The position numbers and the translations under genes were made by a program. From Limnoperna fortunei (taxonomy: Eukaryota > Mollusca > Bivalvia > Mytilida > Modiolidae), in NCBI GenBank assembly GCA_944474755.1, contig OX104113.1, forward strand, positions 55,138,074-55,202,073: 64,000 nt of DNA, in the 5' to 3' direction. This document shows, piece after piece, positions 50,801-59,800 of the stretch. The notes below the pieces were generated by a model. It did not search any database. It was not told the origin of the DNA and worked only from the letters and a program-made list of their open reading frames with translations. Position 1 is the stretch's first letter. Every line of letters starts with the position of its first letter.

Positions 50801-53800
50801 AAACTGCTGAAACATTTGGAATATCAGTGAAAAAGGACAATGAAGAAGAATCAAGTCTGTAAGTATCTAGTCCTTATGTCATCCCTTATGTCTTTCTGAT
50901 ATTTGTTTCTTATTTGGCCAAAGACCATGTCAAATAAGGCTACCACATGCTATATGTCTTCCTTCCTTTTAACCTTTCACATTTACAAATTTTCCTCAAA
51001 AACTACTGGCAAAAGTGAATCAACTTGCAAAAATGGTATATTATTTTGGTCTCCTACAAAGATTTCTTATTTTATCTTTATTGAGCAGAAAGGTTCTGTG
51101 AAAATTAGGACCAAAACATTTGTTATTTTGAATACTCGACTATAAATAATATAAATTCAGAACATCCCATATTCTGACCATTCCAGATTCGCACTACCAT
51201 AAATTGTTTGTTGTTTTTTATTTTTATTTAAGTTTTCATGCTTTAAATGTTTTGGGTTATTGAAGGATTGTTTTTAATTGCTGGCTAGATTATTGGATAT
51301 AGACAACTTAGGGTGTGTTTATGTCAATAAACCATGAGTCAAAATCCGGGTATTAAAATGATGAATGGCTGGCGGCAGGCAGGCAGGCGGCATGCGGGCA
51401 GGGAAAATATTTTAATAACGGTTTTCTCGGCAAGTTCTAATCACAGCATCTTTAAATTTGGTATGCAGCATCAGCATGGCCTCCCATAATGTGGGATTTG
51501 ATTTCAGGTCTGTCACTCACCTACTTCCTGTTAACCAACTTAGTTAATTTTTAACATTAATGTTCAGTGGTAGAAAATTTTTGTAACAGTTTTCTCAGCA
51601 ACTAGTAATCACATTCTCTTGAAATTTGGTATGTAGCATCAGCATGGCCTCCCATAATATAGGATTCGATTTCAGGTCTGTTGCTCACCTGCTTCCCGTT
51701 TAACGAAATCCAGCCATTTCCGTCTTTGATAGATTTTTCAAGATTTAGCCAGATATAAAAAATAGACTTATGACAAAATTCTACAGAATTAAAAATGTAT
51801 TCTCTCCTATCGACATGCTTTTGTACTCTTATGAGGCTGAGTTCCTAGAAGGCCTGCTGAAGAAGAAAAAAAAGACTTTGGCCCAGACCTTTATATTCAC
51901 ATTTAGCCATATTGATAATGTTTTGTCCCTCAATCATGCTAAATTTGGTGACTGTTTGCATTCAATCTACCCTAGCCAGCTTGAATTAAAGACACCACCA
52001 AAACATTTAGGTAGGCCTCTTACAAAGATCTACTTTACTATAAAAATAGACCCACATAACTTGAACTTTAAAATTGTCAACTTACCATTCATGGATAACA
52101 ACATTCCAGCAGCTCCAGCATATGGTGTGTACATTTCTCAACTTGCATGTTATTCTAGATCCTGCGATCAGTATTCTGATTTTCTTATCTGCTCACTGCT
52201 GTTGACTACTAAAGTTCTCAAACAAGGGTTTGTTGTATCTAGGTTGATGTCATCCCTTCAGATAAGAAATAGGTCTCTAAAATACAATTGGACATTTTCA
52301 CAGAGTCATACATAGTCTTTTCTATTCATGGATTTGACTTTTTCCAAGACATGACAATGGGTAAATTGATGCATGTCTAATAAGAGGCATGCACTGCTTA
52401 CTCGTCTGCAGCATTTGAGTGCATCTATGGTTTTTATTGGGTTTGGGTTAATCATTTTTTGTTTTTGTGTTTTTTGGTTTTTGTTTTGCGTTGTATATGT
52501 TTGTCTTTGTTTTTGTTGTTCAGTCGGTTTCCTTGCAATTTTTCTTATTGGGTCTAAAGCTGTTTGGATACAGCTACGTATGTATACATTTATTTTACTT
52601 AAATGTTCTGCAATTTTTCTTGTCTTGATTTCTTTTAGTTGGTAACATACAGTTCTTATATTGCTTTGATTTCGTTCTTGTAACAGAACTCAAGTGTCTG
52701 ATGGAAATGTTGATACTTCAGAAAAACCAAAAAAGATCACAGAGACCCCTTCAACAGAGGTAAGAAGTAAATCTGAATTATTTCTGTTTGTTTAAAGGTG
52801 TAGGTGATACTGCTTGTAAACAGGTGTCGTAATTGCTATCTGTTAAGATATTTATGAAGTACTACATGTACTTTTTTTGCTGCAAGTGTACATGGTACTA
52901 CTTGTTTTCTTTCATAAAACTCACTTCATAGTAACTAAATTATTATATATTTTTATTCAATCAACTCATAATGCAAAAATAAAAAGAAAATTTGATACAC
53001 AGTTTGTGTAACTTTAATAATTTTGCAGTAAAAAATTTCATTCAATCATGTCTATAAATTATCAGTAACATTGAGCTAAATTCTTGTTACAAACATAGTA
53101 CATTGTGCTTGTTAAGCTTTGTCAAGAAAGGAAAGTCATTGATAATTTTAAGCAGTTGTCTATATATATAGATAAACACATAGATATGTTGTGTTTTTTT
53201 ATTTGAATATTGTTTAACACCACTTTCAGCAACTTTTCAGCAGCTATATCATGGCGTCCAGTTTTTATTGCGGGATGAAGCTGGAGTACCTGGAAAAAAC
53301 CGACCTTTGGTAGGAAAAATGGCAATCCTTGTCAATAAAGATTGGAGTCGAGTACACCCTGCCTGCATTGAGATTAAAACCAGTAACCTTAGTGTTGACA
53401 GACCACATGATCAAAAGTAGACACACTACCTTAACCACTCAGCCACCAAAGCCCTCACTTAGATATAAAGTTTATGTGACTTAGATATGAAGTTTATGTT
53501 TTTTTGTTTGTTTGATTGGTGTTTTATGCCACTTTCAGCAATTTTTCAGTTATATCATGGTGCCCAGTTTTTATTGGGGGAGGAAGCCTTAGTACCCTGA
53601 GAAAACCCCTACCTGGGGTGGGAAAACTGGCAATCCTTGTCAATTAATGATGTTTATGTGAACTTTGTTGGAGTCATCTCCATCTGTCTGTCTGTCAGTT
53701 AATCTATCAATATATTTGTGCTGTAGGTACAAAACTGTTGTTATATCCACATGAATATATGTACATACCATACTGTGTTTCATTTTTATTCATGGGTATC

Positions 53801-56800
53801 AGTTTTCATTATTAAGGAATAAATCACTATCAAGAAGTCAAAAAAAAATTTTTTAATTGTTTCTTCTTTAAAGATAAATACTTTTAAATGTTAAATATTA
53901 AATATTGTTGGTTAATAACTCGTGGTTATCCTCTGGAGCAAAACTTTAAAGAGGTGCAATACTTGAATCAAAAGGGCATACAATTCATATTTGGATCAGA
54001 AAAAGTAATTTCATTTAATGTACCATACAAAGGTCAAAGTCTGATTGACAAGTTTAGTTTCTAATTAGAGCCATGCACTGCTTATTTGTCTAAAGCACCT
54101 GAGTGCACCACACATTTTTTATTGGGCTCAGGTTATTCACTTTTTGGGGTTTTTTTATACCCCGGCTTCAAAGAAGAGGGGTATAATGGTGTACACCTGT
54201 CCATCCGTCCTTCCATCCTTCCTGTCGCAACATAACTTTCATAACAGTTTTCTCTGCAGCCACTTATCATAACCATTTATATAAAATTTTATGTGACCCT
54301 ACCATGTGGTCCTATATTGCAAGTACAGATTTCAGGTCTATCAAATATCTACTTCCTGTTTACCAACTAAGTTAATTTTCAACATTAGAAGTAAATGAAT
54401 GAAATTTTCGTAACAGTTTTTCAGCAAATTCTTATCACAACCACTTTAAATTTTTTTAATGTGACCTAAACCATGTAGTCCTATATTGCAAGTACTAATT
54501 TCAGGTCTGTCGCACATCTACTTCCTGCTTACAGACTTAGTCACTTCAGTGATCTGAATAGTAGTGTTAATAGTTTGTTATTACTGCGTTATTTATTAGT
54601 TGCGTTACATTTTCTTCCCACTCAAGAATGAGTAGGAATTAGTACTGCCAAACACTGGCTTCTTTCAAGCTATTTCATTGGTTGATATTTTGAAGGTTTG
54701 ACGTCATATGAAAATCTTCTAGCCCGGGAATTTCCTAGCTAAGTTTCTTAGGGTTTCGTGGACACATGTGGATACAGAAACCCTGACTTGTGAGGATGAT
54801 GTTGTATCCATTTTTCTGAATCACAGATTTGTAATTGTCTATTGACCTTCAGCTCTTGTTGTTTTGTCAGTGTCCTTGCTATTATTCTTAAGTGACAAAC
54901 TCTTATAACCCCGCTTCAAAGAAGAGGGAGGTACACTGGTTTACCCCTGTCTGTCTGTCCTTCGATCCTTCCATCCTTCTGTCCGCAACATAACTTTTGT
55001 AACTGTTTTCTCTGCAACTGCTTATCACAACCCCTTAAAATTGTATATGTGATCTTACCATGTTTTATCAGTTTTTTTTAATTACAGATTTGTAATTGTT
55101 CATTGACTTAGCTCTTCTTGTTTCGTCAGTAATTCAATAATTGTCCTTGCTATTATTAAGTGACAAACTTTTTCAGGTTAGCTTTGACCAGACCAGTACA
55201 TTTATTAAAAGCTAGAGTGTACTAGATGTCTTCCTATCAAGTAAACACTGTAATTAGATTCTTCGCACATATTTTAAACTAGCAATAACATTGCATTCCA
55301 AAGCCATTATATGATGTTATTTTTGTACAGGATGAACAATTAGCAGAAACAATTTCAGAATGGCAGCCAACATTTGACAACAATTCAAGGTCAGTCTCTG
55401 TTTCTAAATTTATTTTCCAACTGGGATGAAGTTCTTGAATTTGATAATGACCACTGTTCATCATAAAATTTAAATAACATTCCAAATATGTATGTGACAT
55501 CTGTATGTTATAAATGTCGATACACATTTGTAATGTCTTTATGATATGAATGTCTGTTAATTGCCACATGTATATGATATTAATGCCAGTAACATTTGCC
55601 ACATATTGTATAAAATGAATGCCATTTCTCTTTGATATGAATTCCAATAACATATGCCACATGTGTATATTATTATGAATGCATGTATGATACAAATGCC
55701 AATAATATCTGTTGTATATGATAGCATGCCACATGGATGTTATATAATTGTTAATAATATTTGCAACATATGTATAATATAAAAGCCAATAGTAAGTGCT
55801 ACATCTGTATCATATAAATGCCAATAAGTCATGCCACATCTGTATAATACAAATGCCAATAATGCCAGCAATCTCAGTGTTGAAAGACCAATAGTAGATT
55901 AACGTCCTTAACTACTCTGCCACCAAGGCCCCTCAACAACTGGAAATATTTTTATGAGGTTCTAAACAATCTTGCATTACTTGTTATTTTAGGACTTCTA
56001 TCAAAGCAAACATTGGCGAAAATGAAGAATTACCATATGAAACAAAGAGTTTTGATTGGGGAAAATATGTTTTGGTTTGTATTACTTTCATTTTAAGTTC
56101 TTAAAACGATTATACTTGGATGCAGCTGACAATTCCTATTTCAAAGTTTATTATTATTATGCATTCTACACTCTGTTATAAAAAGTATTCAAAATATACA
56201 CAAAAATAATTAAAATGCTTTTAAATTTTGTTAGAAATTGTTAAACTGTTTTAAAAATGTGTTTTATTCATTCTCTTCCTTTGCCTGGAAATGATTCAGT
56301 GATAATGTATCAAAATTATTTTGACCTTGGGATCAAACTTTACTATGTTACTATCAATATTTTTAGTTAAATAATGATAATTTTTTTAATTAAATAACAT
56401 AATAAAAATTTCATATTCCATAAAACTTAGATAAAAACGTCATGACAGTGAAAATATCATAATTGGACAAAAACTTGAATATATTTTATTTTGGCAAAGA
56501 ACTTGGGACTGTTTTTTTAATATGCAAATTTTATTTTGTTTACTCAAAAGTGGTGTTTAATTTTGAATAACAATCAAACCACAGTTTTATAATTTTGTGA
56601 TTTTTGTACAAAAGCTACATAAGCATCCAATTGATTAATTTTACATATTTAAAACAATTGTGAGTTTCTTTGTTTTGACAGACAACTAACTTTTCTGTTT
56701 GCATAAACATTTATTTTTTAGTGTTATCTGGAGTAACAATTCCTCAAACCTGCTGTTTTGTCAGATAACTTGAATAGTAATTCATGATAAGTGACATCAC

Positions 56801-59800
56801 AGTGTATTACCCTGCAATCATAAAATTTGTTGTACATTACAGGTAGCCAAATAAATAAATTTTGGCTTTACTTGGCAGTACCAAATAAAATTTCCTGGTA
56901 CCCTAGTCCTCACTTCTTGTGATATTTAGTTCTATTCTGGTTTACGATATTTTATGGAATACTATATTTGTTTGTGGCTTCATGGTATTACTAGAATACA
57001 CAACACATTTTTCAAGTCATAATCGACTAGACTGCAAGTTAACATGTTTTTTGATTGACAAATAAACTGCTTACCGGGTATGATCCAGCTTATGCTCCTT
57101 TTGTTGATCAAGAAGAAATTACGCTTAAAATACACAACCAGAAGTTCACTGTTTGAGTCTTGGAGTACACATTTGTATACAATAATAATACATTTTGGTA
57201 TGTCTTATTCCTGAGTATAAGCTGGTGTTGGTCAGGGTATTTAAACTTTTAGGAGATGATCTGTCCCATTGTTTGAATACAATACCTATTGTTCTCTCTG
57301 CAGTTTATTCAGTGGGTACTTTAAATCTGACAAGGAAAAGTCAATCACTCATTGATTAATTTTCCTATGCCAAAAAGTAAACTCCACAATGGTGAAAATA
57401 CATGAAACTTCACTGATTGTAGGTGGGAATTGTTGTGCAATGCTGAACTATATTATATGCTATATTTATCATTTAGGACAAAAATGTCTATTGCGGAACT
57501 TTTTCAAAATTTTGCAATCTTTTTTGAAATGTTTTCATATACTAGCAACATGTTTTAATGTCCAAAAAAAAATTTTTGTTGTCCAATTCCAATTTATTTC
57601 TATTTCTTTTTTAAATAGACATATTTTTTATTCAAACCAATTATGTTATTGAAATTTGTATTTAACATTTTGGTTTGACCAACTAGTACATGTACTTAAT
57701 AATGACAATGTTTATATTTGGGGAGATCATGAGCTTGTTGATTAGTAATATTACACAGTTTATATCTATATGTATCATATTTCAATATTATTGTCTTTCT
57801 TTGTACCAAATTGGACTTACCACTCAGTATACATACACAAATAAAACATGAGGGTTGTTAGTAATGCTTGTAATGCTCACAATTTTGGAGCACCTGGTTT
57901 CACCCAAGAATTTATGTCTCCAAATAAAGTTTTGTTTGTCCTACGGAGTGTGATTCCTTACCCAATAGTATGGTTACATGCTATGTTTTTTTTTAATTCT
58001 GTGTTTGATGTAATTAATTTTATGTGTCATTATGTGAGGAACTGCCCCCATAGATTTGTGAAAAAATCTGAAAATGACAATAACTTTTTTTATTCTTTTT
58101 TTCAGACATTAAATTCTATATTGTAAAATTAGTAACAATAACTGAAGATTGACACTCAACAAGGGAGATAATTTTAATGAATATATCCACAGTGTTTAAT
58201 AATGTTCTCTGATTTTTCATGAGTTATTCTATCTAACACAGCATCACAAATTGCAGTTCTTGTGTGATCAAAAGTGAAATCGCTGTTTGATCTCAATATC
58301 TGTTTCATTATATGAAAGCAGTATTCACATGTATTAAGTTGTGGGTGGTACGGTGGTTGATATATCAGGGTAACTCCTGCTGGTCTTTGCAAATAAGGTA
58401 AGTTAGTATTTATTATATGTGAGTGATGGAAGGCACAGTTATCCATAATAATTGTGTCACCAGATACAAACAGAGGTTGCTGTCCATGTGCTAGTCTATC
58501 ATTGTTGATATCAATAGCCTCAGCAAAAAAATTTAAAAGCTCCGAACTATTATATGGACCATCAATAACATTAAAATAGTCTACACCAAATCTTGAATGT
58601 AACAGATTAACTGTATAATTAGCATTTGAAGCATATCTTTGTAATTCAAATGCTCTAGAACCTTTGACTGAACTGCCATAATCCCTATTCCCAGTAGTCT
58701 CTATAACACCACTTTCATAAAAAAAAAATGTAAGGAACTTGGGTTTTTAATGCTTATAAATTCTACAAATTCATCAAATTGCAGATGGATATCATCTTTT
58801 TGAGTTTCTACAGGTAAAGTGACAAATTTTTTGTATGAATACCAGCTTATACTGCATATACTGTTCAAATAAAATATGGTTTTCTTCAGAATTCATTGAC
58901 ATCAAATTGTTACAATAATTATTTGATCACCATTAATAATACCGGTAATACAATTAAGTTTAGGCATATATATTTTCATAAGGGGTTTAGTTTTTCCATA
59001 TTAAAATTAATCAATCAATGATGGACTTCTCTCTGTCAGATTTAAAGTACCCACTGAATAAACTGCTGAGAGAACAATAGGTATTGTATTCAAATAATGG
59101 GACAGTTCATCTTCCAAAAGTTTAAATACCCTGACCAACACCAGCTTATACTCTGGAAAGGTTTCATGTGGTCCGCTATAGTTTACTAAAAGAATACATT
59201 TGGTTGTGATAATTTTGTTTACATAGGATGTTCATGCGCTACTTGTAAATTTAAACACCCAGGGATATAATACTTCAATGAATTCATGCCTTCTTGGTAG
59301 ATAGTGCCCAGAAAAATCACAAAAATTGATATCCTATGAATAAAAATGAAACTACAGTATTTGTAATGAAAAGATAATATGTAGAATAATATAAAAGGCA
59401 GCAAAAAATGTACTCCATGGGGATTTGACTTGTAGTATAGAAGTACACTTTTTTATGTTTTTCTTGGTGAGAAATTCTCAGATCTAAGTGACATCACAAT
59501 GTATATCTTCTGTGATGTCGCTACCAAACATTGACCTGCAGGAACATTCAAAACAATGTACTAATTTATTCTCATGAGTTCTGTGGCACACATGACCTTA
59601 TTTTCAATTTCCACTCTGTGCAATAGATTATCTTCTAAATAAAAGAAATAACCTGAGTATTACAGAAAAAGATAATATTTATCATTATTGCTGCATTTAA
59701 GGTTGTAATTTATAAGCAGAAAATAAAATACAAGTTTGTAGAAATTTGGTAGCATACATTGATATAGAAGCTCACGCAAGTCCTTTTGGACTTTAACATT

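Noticed and set aside
51770..52315. 181-aa ORF as a host gene or RyR exon
   Set aside because: It matches a common invertebrate reverse-transcriptase fragment with a damaged active site, has no RyR similarity, and is not bounded by in-phase splice sites.
52373..52645. 90-aa + frame with many Phe/Cys/Val
   Set aside because: Translation of a T/G-rich low-complexity 3' region of a repeat also seen at 54066.
55279..55734. 151-aa minus frame rich in His/Ile/Tyr
   Set aside because: Runs through a minisatellite and over an RyR exon on the other strand; low-complexity artefact.
57848..58126. 92-aa + frame
   Set aside because: Lies inside the IS630-like element with no recognisable domain; the opposite strand carries the transposase.
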